Of a DNA stretch of 64,000 bases, positions 1 through 12,152 are shown in pieces. The stretch is from Cyathus striatus. Taxonomy: Eukaryota; Basidiomycota; Agaricomycetes; Agaricales; Nidulariaceae. A program made the translations under genes and the position numbers. The DNA lies in contig JAOVFP010000007.1 of NCBI GenBank assembly GCA_025738555.1, positions 3,286,001-3,350,000 on the forward strand, in the 5' to 3' direction. The notes below the pieces were generated by a model. It did not search any database, was not told the origin of the DNA, and was given only the letters and a program-made list of their open reading frames with translations. Every line of letters begins with the position of its first letter. Within the stretch, counting starts at the first letter, position 1.

Positions 1-770
1 GCTGTGGAGAATTATTTTCGCCATCTTCATTGTCACTATCAGGATCGCTGGAATACTCTGTGAGGTCAGGAGAGTCAAAGGAGCATCTGATCTCTTGTAC
101 CACACAAAAAAAAGAAAGGGTCTTATTAAACACTCTTTCCAATGGTGATGCATTATGGCTGGACTTGATAGTGGTGACCACATGTTCAGAATAGTACTGA
201 CAAGCCTTCAGTCCTTGACCTAGAAAAATTATTATTAAGTGACAAAGAACTCAAGGTGAATATTACACGTACATGATGTTGTTGTATTATTACACTCCAC
301 ATCATGGCCCCCTGCGTCTGTTAATACGTTTTCACAGTAGACATTATCTACAGCTCCATGTTTACTGCCAAGTGAATTTTGCAGATTATGCTTTGGGTGA
401 TAGTAGTTGTGTGGATCAATTGTAAAGTGATGGCCAATGGAGCCCCGGGATGATGATGCAGCTTCCAAATACTCAACAATGGCACCCACAGGGTGATCAA
501 TAAGCCTTTTGATTTTATGTTGATGATTAATGCAAATGGAGCCAATTGTTACAACAGCTTGCTCTGTGGCACTCGATGGAAAGTTGGTAATTGGAGGAGG
601 ATATGAATTGAATGAGTGCAGGGAAATATGAAGAGAGGCAGATGTCAAAGGTGTATCAGCAGTAGGGTCAAAATCAACAGTGAAGGGATCAGAGTTATTA
701 GATAGTAGTGAGGTTTTGGGTGGTGAGTTGAAGGTGGTATTGGCAGTGGTGGATTATACACTGTCCAGAA
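1..770 (-). CDS. Partial protein of unknown function, running off the left edge
   Basis: An open minus-strand frame runs from about 770 to 237. It reads into a conserved-looking block (KIKRLIDHPVGAIVEYLEA, then a segment with HPKHNLQNSLG and several Cys) and ends in a Cys-rich stretch. After a likely intron near 205-240 the text GQGLKACQYYSEHV continues, and a further acidic block (many Asp and Ser) reaches position 1. The block resembles a family I have seen in mushroom genomes without an assigned function, but I cannot name it. The start is unclear: the first Met in frame is at 648, yet the reading frame is open upstream to about 755. It may be a decayed gene. Confidence 0.35.
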
Positions 771-1679
771 TAACTCCAGCATTGCACAGTAAAGCACTAG
801 CTGCAGCTATTGCATCCTGCTGAGAGTCTGAGAACATAAGTCACAAAATTTATTGTATTAGAATCTGCAAGCTTAAATACATTGCCCAAAATTTCGGATA
901 GACTAAGCCAGTGTCTGACAATTTCATCTTCTAGTAACAGTGCTCCTCCAAGACATTTACATTGGGGCATTGAAATAAACCAAGAGCGGACCAATAACAT
1001 GGTGTTTCTGCTTACCAGACAGGTACACCTCAGCACATGAGGTTTATTGCCCAGCAAACACTTTCAGCACCTGCAAATGCAACCTGTGATTATTCAAATT
1101 TTATCTGCAAGGCAATTGAATATCAGAGTCTTTCACATGCAATAGAGTCAGTCAGTGTTTCACCTTTTTCATGGAAAATAAATTTGCATCCAGAGTGGTA
1201 GAGATCACTTGCCAACACAATAATTTCATATGATAATCACATTCAACCTGGGTGCAGCAGTGCAGATAAGCATTTCAGTAAGCCAATGAGCAAAATTTTC
1301 ACTCTTACTGCAATATATCACCAGGAACTTGGGAGATATGGAATATGATTAGCACATCAAAACCTGTAGCAGGCACTGGTAATGTTATGGCACACCAGCC
1401 AAGGAGATCCTGAAACTTGAAAAAGAAAAACAGGCTGAGGATTACTGATAAGAATAACATATAAAAGCTACCTACAACTCATTTGGACTTGATAGGACAA
1501 CAAAATCATGTCTATCTCTTTAGGTTTATCATTTATACCAAGTCTTTTTGAAGAGCTTCACCAGAAGCAGCAATCAAGTTCAGAACTTGTTAGCTGGAGT
1601 TTACTGGCAGGGCAACTTGTTACAATGGATTAGTATGTTGCATCTTTCACTTAATAATATAATACTGACCTTGTTACCA

Positions 1680-2583
1680 TTGATAGCCCAATGCAACTTA
1701 ATGGAGAATGTATACACCCTTCAGGAATGTTGGCATGGCTTGATAAACAAGGTTTGTATTGGGCCTGTTTTTGTTCTATCACTGCACCAGACAGAGAAAT
1801 GCGAAAAGCACGCATTGTGCATGCCAGGAACAGAGTTGTTCATGCATTTTGCTTCATTTACCCACCCTGCTGCACATATTATAGTAGGAAATGAATGTTT
1901 GTCACAATTAACATTGGCTTACCTTAACTGCAGTTATTATTTCGCAAGTTTACAAGTCTGCTATGCTGGAGTCAGCATACTATAACCTACCAACAGCAAG
2001 TAAGACATTAGTTATCAGCTTTTTGATGTTCATAAAATGATTCATACCCTTTAAATTAATAGGAAACAGAAATCCTGATATGAATCATGTTCTTTCAGAT
2101 TTCCTACTTGCAGGCAATAGCAATATCTCCCCAGTGTGCATGGCAGGCTACTGTGGGGAGCACATATCTAGAATTTCCTATCTACGGCAGGGAAACATTG
2201 AAATGAACATAGTTACCATGGAAAATGAACTTGGCAAGCATAAAAGAAGTAAGTAACTAAAGATTAATGAATGCCATAATGTAGATGCTTACTTTTATTT
2301 GATAGCCTGTTGTGCTTTGGCACCAATTGTAGCCCCAAAACTCATACAGAATCCTTCTCCTGGTGCCACATGTGTGGTTAAACATGCAAAAAGAGAAGAT
2401 GATACAGGGAAGAAAGCTTCCACTAACAATACACTGTCTGAGCATAAACAGTACCTTTTGACGAGCCTCAGCAAAGGAAAAGGGATTGATGCTGATGGCT
2501 TTCTTGAGCTATGTACCTCCTGCAACCAATGTTTTCTATCCGAATATCTGAGGTCTCATATCTTGACTTGTCTGAATGAATGA
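1680..2583 (+). pseudogene. Remnant of a multi-exon gene of unknown function
   Basis: Three plus-strand blocks look like exons of one gene. Near 1691-1890 there is a block containing GMLAWLDKQGLYWACFC. Near 2085-2250 a block runs from LSDFLLAGNSNISPVC to NIEMNIVTMENELGKHKR and ends at a good donor (gtaagt at about 2249). From 2305 to 2583 a block has Cys pairs (CTSCNQC) and a stop at 2581. The reading frame changes between blocks and the first is interrupted, so I treat it as a remnant. I recognise no domain. The Cys spacing in the last block could be a small zinc-binding module, but that is inference. Confidence 0.3.
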
Positions 2584-2855
2584 TTTACATTCAAGTAGCC
2601 TATATGAACACAATAAATACTGTTATGGTCTGTTAGTTATCAACTTACAGTAGCATAGGCATCTTACCAACTATACAACTTGAATTGAGTCGATTGTTAA
2701 CTTGTTCAGTGGGTTGTGATACAAACATAAGTGTAACTGGTAACTTGAGCTACAAGTGGAGCCAGCTCCTACCAGGCACATGACTGTGCTGTACGTCTGG
2801 CATTATGCATTACCACATTTGGGTCAGATCTGATTAGCGAGATTTAACAGGGGAC
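2584..2855. other. Non-coding stretch left of the first transposon
   Basis: No convincing gene, repeat or RNA is visible. It ends at the TA (2856-2857) that forms the target duplication of the element to the right. Confidence 0.5.
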
Positions 2856-2857
2856 TA

Positions 2858-5800
2858 TGGTGCAGATCGCTTAGTCACCACCTGTTTTGTATAATGGCAA
2901 AATTGATCTGGGAAATTTTTTGAAATTAAATTAACTATTTTTCATTGTTTTTTTAATCATTTTGCCACCACATCAACATAGTTACCAGTGTCATTATGAG
3001 TGCTGATTCCTGAACTCAAACCACCACAGCACTCCACCATGGGCCATTCAAGCAAATCTTGAAAAGCAAAACAAGAGGCTGCTGCTCAAGCAAGGGAGGG
3101 TTGAGCACATCAAACCCAGGTGCATCAAATCCAAGGGCAGCAACAGCAAATCAAAAAATGCTCTGTTGCTAACACTTCAAATTCAACATCAGCCAACACT
3201 TCACATGCCACCCAAATAATCACATGTCCTGAATCTAATGATAACACTGCAATTTTAGCACCATCAACTGACCTTGAAACCAAAGAGGAGGACTGCACTT
3301 CTTGGACAGGAGGTATTAGCCATGAGATATCAGACTCAGAAGATGATATGTCTGCATGGGAGGATGAAGAGAAAACCACAGTGGATGAGAATGAATGCCC
3401 AGATCTGGAGGAACTTGCACCACATGAGGTTTTGGAAAGTCTGAGGCATGAATGTCAGTTCCATGCAGATCTGGATGTTTTGAGTAAACCAACAGCTTAT
3501 GAGAAGATACTTGCAAATAAACCCACATCATCTTGGAAGAAAGCAGAGGCACAATGCTGCCATGGATATAATGGCAGGTCAGACAGAACCAAGCATCACA
3601 ATAATAAAAAACTTCAGGACAAAGAAAAGAAGGATGCAGTGACAAGGGAAAGGTATGCTATTAATTTGGTAATATGTAAATATGTGCTTACAGTGTACCT
3701 TATTGATTAATAGTAATACTGCAAAAACATTCAGAGATTTCTTTACAGTCCACCAAACTCCACAAGTGGATACTGATGAGGAAGTGAATGATTCATTTCA
3801 TGGATATCTCTCTGATCTCAGTGATGATGAATGTGAGATAGAGAGCTGGCTGTCAGATAATGAAGAAGAGTCTGAACCTGAACAGATACTTACCAGTTCA
3901 TCCAATGTTATCCCTCCTCCTCCTTCAAAAAGACGAAAGCTTTCTGTTTCAGTCAAAGAAGCCAGAATAAGAGGGAATGCTCATAAGAAAAAATTACTCA
4001 ATGATGGACTAACTGACATTGAGAAGCTGATAGCCTCAAAAAGAACTATTTTTGATGCAGGACACAATGGTCTGCAATCATATCGTGCACATGCAATACA
4101 GAGCTGCCTTCATATGATGGTAAAGGGAACTCATAAATTTATTGAGGCATCAAAGATGGCTGCAGAAAGTCATGGATTTGCCAGGGAACATGGAGGTCGA
4201 CTTGTGAGGTCATGGGTTAATGCATGGATTCAATCATGAAGCCTTCCAGTGTCAAAGAGAGGAGCTCATGCAAAAGTTTACTCACTTCTTGATGACCCTG
4301 AAATTTGCACAGAATTATGTGCATATCTTTGAACAAATAAGTGGGCAACAGACCCAAAGAAGCTTTCTTTATTCACACAAAACAAACTCCTCCCAGATGA
4401 ATCAAAGAAGTACCTCACTAATGTTGTTCAAACTGAGATGCCAAGAGGTTTGCTGCAGTATCTTGAGTTGGAACTCATTCCACGTGTTCACATGAAAGTT
4501 ACAAAGGGAATTTCTTTGGTAACTGCAAGACAATGGTTAAAAAAAGAAGGCTTTCGTTTTGCAGCACACAATAAGGCATTATATTATGATGGCCATGAGA
4601 GGCCTGATGTAATAATTGTCCATCAGAAGAAATTCATACCATATTACAGAAAAAATGAACCTTGACTTATTAAATTTGAAATAGGAAATGTCTTAAAGGA
4701 AATTCAACCAAAACTTAATCCTGGGGAGAGACCTCTTGTTTTTGTTGCACAGGATGAGATGACAGCACAGGCAAATGATGGACAAAAAATGTCATGGATT
4801 TGGAGAGGTGAGCAACCACTAAAGAAGAAGGGAGTTGGTAGAGGTCTGCATCAATCAGATGTTATCTGCTCAACAGTTGGCTGGTTAAAAGAAGCCAGCC
4901 AGACTATTGAATATGGAAAGAATTATGATGGATATTGGAATGGTGAGATGTTTGTAAACCATGTAATTAATATTTGTTCAATATTATTATTACATATTAA
5001 ATCAGAGTATTCAGATAAAGGAAAAAATTATACCAGCATTTGAAAAGGCTCATCCACCAGGTTACCAAATGCTTATGATGGTGGATAACTCACAAGGGCA
5101 TTCAGCATATGCAACAGATGCTTTACTTGTCAATTGTATGAATATGAACCCAGGAGGAAAACAGTCCATAATGTGTGATGGGTGGTTTATCAGGGATGGA
5201 ATTAAGATTTCTCAGCCAATGGTGTTCCCTCATGATCACCCTCAGTTCCCAGGTGAAGCAAAAGGAATGAAACAAGTACTCCATGAGCATGGACTATTCA
5301 AAAATGGTCTCAAAATGCAGTGCAAGAAATCTGGTGATGAAAAAGCAGGAAAATGTGATCCAGATGCAACTGCTTGCTGTGCAAAAAGAATTCTTGAGTT
5401 ACAGCCAGACTTTCAAGAGCAGAAATCACTTGTTGTGGAAGTCATAGAGGCAGCAGGTCATCTGTGCATTGTCCTTCCAAAGTTTCACTGTGAGCTCAAT
5501 TTTATTGAGTTCTTTTGGGGAGCAGTAAAAAGGTATCTTCGTGAACACTGTGATTATACTTTTTCCACATTACAGGAAAACATGCCAAAAGCACTTGCAT
5601 CAGTGTCTGTTGAGACCATTCGGAAATGGGAGCATCATGTTCATCAGTGGATATCTGCTTATGAGGGTGGACTTGATGCAAGGGAAGCTCAAAAGCAGGT
5701 TTGCAATTTTAGTTCTCGAAGCTATACATCACACTGCAGGATCCCAGATAGTCTTCTGAGTCAAGCTGACACTTTATATGATGACTAATATTACCATATT

Positions 5801-6022
5801 TAGTAATAGATTAGTAATACCTACTGTATATAGAAGTCTGGCAAAAATGACCATAAACCAAAAATATAACTCACTCAGTTTTGAGAATTTTGACAAACAC
5901 TCTAGAGGATTTACTCACATCATCAAAACAATCACTTTTACTAGAGGAATAAGAAAAAGAAGCATTCTAGCATGAGAAATTTTTGTTGTACAAAAGTTGT
6001 GGTGTCTAAGTGATTCGCACCA
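2858..6022 (+). mobile_element. Complete IS630/Tc1-like DNA transposon with 45-bp inverted ends
   Basis: The left end starts TGGTGCAGATCGCTTAG and the right end, read on the minus strand, starts TGGTGCGAATCACTTAG. The match continues for about 45 bp with a few differences (shared CACCAC and TTTTGTA blocks). TA at 2856-2857 and at 6023-6024 is the target duplication, as expected for Tc1/IS630/mariner relatives. The 3,165-bp interior carries one transposase gene on the plus strand, now a pseudogene. Confidence 0.9.
3039..5788 (+). pseudogene. DDE transposase (IS630/Tc1-like), five nonsense codons
   Basis: Encodes the enzyme that would cut and insert the surrounding element. I start at ATG 3039 and remove introns at 3653-3734 and 4963-5014, both GT..AG and phase-compatible. 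The protein then has an acidic N-terminal region, a basic patch (PPSKRRKLSV, near 3930), a helix-turn-helix-like middle, a first catalytic Asp in FVAQDEM (4740-4760), a second in MMVDNSQGHS (5072-5100) and the third motif LPKFHCELNFIEFFWG (5473-5520). The frame is kept throughout, but TGA occurs at 3060, 3102, 4237, 4330 and 4663. All can be explained as CGA arginine codons with one C-to-T change. There are no frameshifts, so decay is by point mutation. Confidence 0.88.
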
Positions 6023-6024
6023 TA

Positions 6025-6831
6025 CAAACTCCTTTGCATGGAAACGGCAATGTTATGATGGTGCGAGAGGTGTAAGGGGAGTGGATGGGGTTTAGATCTC
6101 AGACAAGAATGTGTGTGCGCATGCGAGCACTAGTTTTGGAGTAAGACTAAGCACAAATTCATAAGAGGGAAGTGAAGAGGGAGAGATGGACCTGTTGAGT
6201 TCATAAAGCTGCAGGAGTCCACTTCAGCCCATCGAGGTCACTGAATTCTATTTTGACTGATTTGAAAGTGTGCAGGAGAATCTGATGCTGTTCTCCTATA
6301 AGAAAATGGTTAGTTGAAGAAGCAATGGTGATCAATGAAAAGGGAAAGATGCTCAATCAACAGTGAAGAATGAAGAATTGATGAAGAATGTAACTAAGAA
6401 TAGAGATTAGCAAGTGCTTACCTCAGTAATACCCAATGTCTTCTGCTCCTCCCTCCTCAGCTCCATCTCAATCTGTAGTAACTGCAGCCAATGCTGCTCA
6501 GCACATGAAAGTGGGGAGCTCCAGGTCCCAAAGCAACTTGGTGCATCTGCATCACTTTCTGACAAAAAGCAGATATCGCAGTGTTCTGGGCCCCTAGATG
6601 CTTGTATGAATTGTCAAGCTTCAAGGGTCTTCCTCAAATGCCATCACATTGCCCTTGAAGTCATGAAGTCATTGAGAAGAGAAAAATGCAAGAAATGAAG
6701 AAACAAGAAAGCCAGATAGAGGACTTGAGCGCCAGGAGGGTGGGGAGATGATGGTCCATGAGGACACAGAAGTCTAGACTGTTGAGTCTTGACTACTGTA
6801 GTGCTGGCTCTAAACTCCACATCTGCACATT
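6025..6831. other. Unassigned stretch between two transposons
   Basis: An open plus-strand frame at 6414-6698 encodes 94 residues with several Cys (CMNCQASRVFLKCHH), but I see no known domain, start context or paralogue. The rest shows no supported feature. It ends with the first copy of the GTCCACAC duplication at 6832-6839. Confidence 0.35.
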
Positions 6832-7123
6832 GTCCACACTAGGGCTGGGGAACAAACTGGCATGTAACTTACTTGCATGTAAATAACATAGTTTGTAACA
6901 GTAACTTACTAGTTTGTTACATCTCCCAGAAATTGGCATGTAACAAATGTAACAAACCTCCATCACATGATCCACAAAAATCAAAAACTACGGTAAAAAA
7001 AATTGACCGCCAATCAATGAAGTTAGGTTGTAAGCTATGAATCAACGATGTATGATAAGTCATTATGCATCATGTGTTACATGGTATGAACATGTATAAT
7101 TTGGTTATGATTTTATTATAATA

Positions 7124-8635
7124 GGGGAAGTCAAACCTTGGTGTTTCATGATGCCGAGAAAATAGTTGTATCATGTGAACATCATTTCGTATCGTCCTAG
7201 GTTTGACAACCCCTGATACAAATATGAAGGTGGGTAATACTTGGATGTCTTGGACCTTGGTCTTAGCCAAGTTAGATTGGAGACTGAACTCTGTTAACAT
7301 AAGCCCAAATGGACAATGTTCTGTGATTGTAGGTATTTAGATAGAGATAGTGTTTTCCACTGCTTCCACAACAATTCCTTTAATCATGTCTTGCATATCT
7401 GAATGACAGCAACATGAAAGGGCACTATTGAGCAATTACAAGGTAAAAGTAGTGTTAATGTCGGTGTCGGTGAGCAACACACACTGCGGGCATTGGCTTA
7501 TATAATGTCAGAATAAAGAGTGAATATACTATGTAGATAAAATGTCAAATGTGTTCAGTCTGTAATTTAAGAATTCATGAGGAATTTATTTGTAAAGTTT
7601 TCCTCAATGCTTCCAACATTTAGTCTAAGATAAAACAAAGAGAATATCTAGAATATATTAAATCTGTTTTCTTAAAATAAATGAATAACATATTGAGATT
7701 TTACTAGAAATATATCCTTGTCTTAGAGTGAGAAATAATTGTGAACATAAAAGAGATAAGATCTTGGATCAAATTCTGGATAAGGACAAAATGTCATCAA
7801 CAAATACATATGGTGCACATATGTCATATGATCACAATATACACCAGGATAATATTGTGATCATCAGTAGGGGTGTATCAAGGGGTGTAGGCATATATAG
7901 ATCTATGCTATTACTACATATAGGAATTTTAAGATGCACCATAAGTCAAAAGTAACTTCAAGAAACAGGTATATAATGCAATTGTAATGTACATGTCAAA
8001 AGTGACATATCTTTCATTAATAGTATATATGTATATGCACCTGCACCTCTTGATGCACCCCTACTGATGATCACAATATTATCCTGGTGTATATTGTGAT
8101 CATATGACATATGTGCACCATATGTATTCATTGATGACATGTTGTCCTTATTCAGAATTTGATCCGAGATCTTATCTCTTTTATATTCACAATTATTTCT
8201 CACTCTAAGACAAGGATATATTTCTAATAAAATCTCAATATGTTATTCATTTATTCTAAGAAAACAGATTTAATATATTCTAGATATTCTCTTTGTTTTA
8301 TCTTAGACTAAATGTTGAAAATATCAAGGAAAACTTTACAAATAAATTCCTCATAAATTCTTAAATTACAGACTGAACACATTTGACATTTTATCTACAT
8401 ATATTCACTCTTTATTCTGACATAATATAAGCCAATGTCTGCAGTGGCAGAACACACAATGACAGGAAAATTCAAATTCTGGATCGCTGACTGAGTGTTT
8501 ACTTGGATCTTGCAATGATGTACTTGAATCTTGCAATGATACAGGAATTGAACCCTTCAGCTGTATCCATGGGAAGTTGTATTGTTTCGCCATTTGATCG
8601 TATCATATTTTTGTATCACCAGGTTTGACTTCCCC
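7124..8635. repeat. Fold-back element inside the hAT-like element
   Basis: The ends GGGGAAGTCAAACC (7124) and GGTTTGACTTCCCC (8622-8635) are inverted and flanked on both sides by TAATA, a possible 5-bp duplication. Between them lie two inverted arms of about 415 bp (about 7488-7902 and 8024-8440) that I judge to be well over 90% identical by eye, with a spacer of about 120 bp. Single-stranded, it would form a very long hairpin. No protein is encoded. A second, shorter copy of the terminal motif (AGGTTTGACAACCCC, near 7199-7213) suggests an earlier internal end. Confidence 0.75.
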
Positions 8636-9042
8636 TAATATTGTTGTGGGCTAGGCCTGTGGCAATAAGTTACACTTTATTGCTGTTTTCATAATGGCTG
8701 GCAAAGTGGTGAGTTTTGGCAAAAATGTAAAATTCACACATGTTTGGCTGCCTATCTTCTGAGCCTCATAGCTCACTCATTTCTTGTCATATACACATTA
8801 TTTTAGCATATGATTGTAGCTGAAATCATTTACTTTAAAATGGTAAGGGGACTAAGGGAGATGATGATGAAGAGGATACGTTGTAGTATGTATGGATTGG
8901 TGCTTGGACGTAATCACATGTTATATTTAAAATCACATGCTTATGTAACTTACTATGTAACTTACATTTGTTAGATTTGGCCGAAATTTTTTAGGTAAGT
9001 TACCTATTTGTTGTAGCACCAGAGGTTTGTTCCCCAATGCTA

Positions 9043-10420
9043 CAGTTGAGGACAGTCAAAGTCAGCAAAAAAAAAAAAAGATTTTTTTTGGCCTCGGACT
9101 TCTTTGGGAATGAAAGCTACTTGAAATAGCTTTCTGTTCATACAATTTTCATGATGATCCTATGAGCCATTCCTTCTAAAAATGGAAATTGATTTATTTT
9201 TTCTCAAAAAATTTGGCCAACCATAAAAAAAATCATTTAATTCATGAAAAAAGTGCCAATAGACTCCTTTTTATGTATTATTAATGATTCCAATGTATTA
9301 AGACATTTTATTGAGTGGTTGTTGAGCAAAAAATAAAACAAAAGTTGCACCTGTACATGGTGTGAACTGCCAAATAGGAACAATAATGTGAGATAAGATG
9401 CTATATTTGCTATCTGACTTATTTTTACACTCGCTAAATACAACAAGATAAGTATTGTAAGATGTTGATTGCAATGTAACTTGTTCCACCACCACCATGA
9501 GCCATCCTTGAGGTCATCCATCAAAGAAACACAAGCCTAATATGTCTGGACTAAGAAATCTGTCTCAAGAATCACCAACCCCTTCAGATATATCAAGTGA
9601 AGGAGTGTCAACTCCAAGTGCTCAAATTATTGATTCAGATCCCCCAGCTGATCAGGCAGTGGATGAAGATTCAGTTGTATTAGACAGCCTGCAAGTGAAC
9701 TGGGAAATAGAAGATCAAGCACTGACTGAGTCAGATAATGACAATGAGTTAGAAATTGATGCATGGGAGGATGTCAATCTTGGGGACACACTGGTAGATA
9801 TGGTGAATCAATGATAGAAATTTTGATAAAAGAGGCTGGCCATGAGTGTATTTTTTTACCCAAGTTCCACTGTGAACTTAACCCTATTGAAATGGTGAGA
9901 ATTTCATGCAATTAAAGCTTATAACACTTACAAAATAGTCTAGTATTGGGGCTGGTGTAAATACAGATATCATGAAGCAGACAAAAAGACCTTCCAGGAG
10001 GCCAAAAATATTGCATTACAATATCTTGATGCTTGCCCAGTGGAAGTAATTCAACAGTTTATCAATTGCACATGGTGATTTATGGATGCATATCATATAG
10101 GGCTCACTGGAAAAGCAGCAGAATGGGCAGTACAACAGCAGAAGCAGCATGGAGGAGTGTCTAATGCAGCAATGGAGGCTATGGAAGCGATTGATGATGG
10201 TAAAGATAGGCACTGACTTACCTAATAGTGTCCAAATATGTACATACAATTCGTTTTTTTGCCCGAAAATTTTGGCCACCTTCAAATATCGTGGGAATAA
10301 CTTCTAAAATGCCTTTTCTAACATATTTTAGGCCTCTGAATCCAAATATGAAGTTAGTTTTTTCATAAAAAATCATGTGGCTGAGTTATAAAATTTGTTG
10401 ACTTTGACTGTCCTCAACTG
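9043..10420 (+). mobile_element. Internally deleted IS630/Tc1-like element
   Basis: The inverted ends CAGTTGAGGACAGTCAAAGT (left) and its complement (right) match over about 27 bp with one difference. TA flanks both sides (9041-9042, 10421-10422). At 1.38 kb it is too short for a full transposase of its family. It retains only the N-terminal and C-terminal coding ends, so it is a deletion derivative. Its insertion point is the last TA of the hAT-like element. Confidence 0.9.
9542..10216 (+). pseudogene. Deleted DDE transposase: acidic N-terminus joined to C-terminus
   Basis: The first 90 codons (9542-9811) give an acidic, Ser-rich start. After a stop, the frame near 9815-9890 resumes with AGHECIFLPKFHCELNPIE, the last catalytic motif of the family. 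Two short exons follow (YWGWCKYRYHEADKKTF, spliced around 9895-9975; then a C-terminal block to 10216). The two earlier catalytic Asp motifs are missing, consistent with an internal deletion. TGA at 10076-10078 sits where an Arg is expected (W-stop-FMDAY). It is related to, but from a different family than, the transposase at 3039-5788, as the element ends differ. Confidence 0.8.
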
Positions 10421-10430
10421 TAGTCCACAC

Positions 10431-11529
10431 CAAAGTCCAGACTCCAACCATGTCCAACCTTGGTCCAGCCTCTCACGACACCAACGACCATGACAATCTC
10501 CAGAGTGTTGTCCCTTCTATCTCACAAACAGAAAGACTCACCATTTGTACAGCTACTCATATGAACTGCCCATTGAGAGTGCTTCAGACCACCTAAATGC
10601 ACACCAATTCAGCATCACATGCACGGAGCACCAGAGTAGCCTTAGGTCCTGGAGGTTCTCATTTGCATGTTGATTACCGGAGGCTGCAGCTAACGGAGAG
10701 TGAGATGGAGTAGAGAAAGGAGAGCAAGAGGCATTGGGTATATCCATGTAAGCACTGTCGCTTCGCTCTGCACTTCAGTTTCCATTCTTCACTGTCGATA
10801 CATTGCCTGCCTTTCATGTTCACTGTTGGTTGATCTGTCTCACTTCGTGCACTAACTCTCCCTCCTCTCACAGGACAACGCCAGATCCTCTTACTCAGTC
10901 AAATCAGCCACAGTTGAACTTGGTGGTCGGGATGGGTTGAAATTTGGTTGAAATGGTTCCCTGTGTGTCAGCCTTCCTTCTACTCCTCTACTCCTCCTTT
11001 CTAACTGCAATTATTCTACAGTAATCAAACGAATACACTCGTCCCAGGCATAAACTGTGCCCTCCGCCATACCACCGCCCTCCTTCCAAACCAGTCACTC
11101 CAAACACAACAACCCCCGGTTGGAGGAGTTAGGTCTTCAATGCATACTATCCCCACGCCGCTTCCAACACTGACACTATTTCCATTCAAAACCTTCCTCA
11201 CAACACTTGCACCTTCACCTTCAACGTCCTCAACACCTTCTGTTGTATCGTCCCCTCTCTCTCTACATGTACGACATGATGTGCAAAAGAGAGTGATAGT
11301 AGTGACATGGACCCCGGTGTTATGATGAAGGCTATTATCATGCATGTGGTGGAAGTGTCGCCTCTCTGGTTCAAGCTGGAGTGAAAGGAGGATTGAGGGT
11401 TGAGGGCCGAAGAAGATGATATAGGGTGGATCTGGGTTTACCTGGATGGACCTGGGTTCCATCTTTGGCGACAAACATGCACTGCTCCGTTGCGCGTACG
11501 TACCAGGAGAATGGCATCATCGTGCTCAA
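10431..11529. repeat. Unit A, left arm of the ~8-kb decayed repeat
   Basis: The sequence aligns in direct orientation with 32,230-33,330 (unit B). Shared landmarks in order are ctctcacgacaccaac, a gtaagcactgtc block, gcactaac..ctcacag followed by gacaacg, and the later gccctccgcc and gtggtg blocks. It aligns in inverted orientation with the right arm (27,060-27,365; 39,520-40,310). No open frame of useful length survives. It is cut at 11,529 by the CACTA element and continues in unit A at about 20,340. Confidence 0.75.
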
Positions 11530-12152
11530 CACTGTGTGAAATTGCGAGGTTATGACATTTTAAAATGTGATCGAAATGTGAAGATTTCGATGACATTTCA
11601 ATGATATTTACATCAGATTTCAGCAATTTGAAAACATGATCGAAATGATCAACTTTTCCAAGCATTATAGGCAGATTACAGGTAGGTTATAGGCAGATTT
11701 CAAAATATCATAATCTGCTCCTGGCCAGTACTGTATCACTAATACCAGCTTTATATTCATAATCTCTTCTATATTTCACTATTTTCTTGCATAAAACAAC
11801 GAATAAAGTACAAGGTGTATTCAATAGGGTTAGTAATACAACAGTAGACAGTGTAAATTGTTGATATGCAACAAATAAAAGGAACAATGTCAACATTAAC
11901 TTGTAGGATACTCATACAACCTGCAGGCTACTTTGAATCTTGATACAGTAATAAGCAGCTAGCAGTACGGTCCACTACCTGCGCACACAGGCGACACACA
12001 TGCTTCTTTCACATAGATACTGCAAGAAGTTTCGAGAAGCTAGGTCACGAGCCATGGAAGCATTGAGGCTGGAGGCGCTGCATACGAGGTATTTGTCATT
12101 CATTCTCGCTAGTCCAGTCCCACACCTTGCAAGGCTTGCAACCATTGGTACA

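Larger units (their letters stand above)
6840..10422. mobile_element. hAT-like non-autonomous element with nested insertions
   Basis: The left end reads TAGGGCTGGGGAACAAAC (6840) and the right end, reversed, TAGCATTGGGGAACAAAC, finishing at the TA at 9041-9042. The left end is preceded by GTCCACAC (6832-6839). The matching GTCCACAC is not next to 9042 but at 10423-10430, because another transposon (9043-10420) has inserted at the terminal TA and duplicated it. Without that insertion the element is about 2.2 kb. An 8-bp duplication and TAGGG-type ends are typical of hAT elements. Inside are a fold-back element and no transposase, so it must have been moved in trans. Confidence 0.88.
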
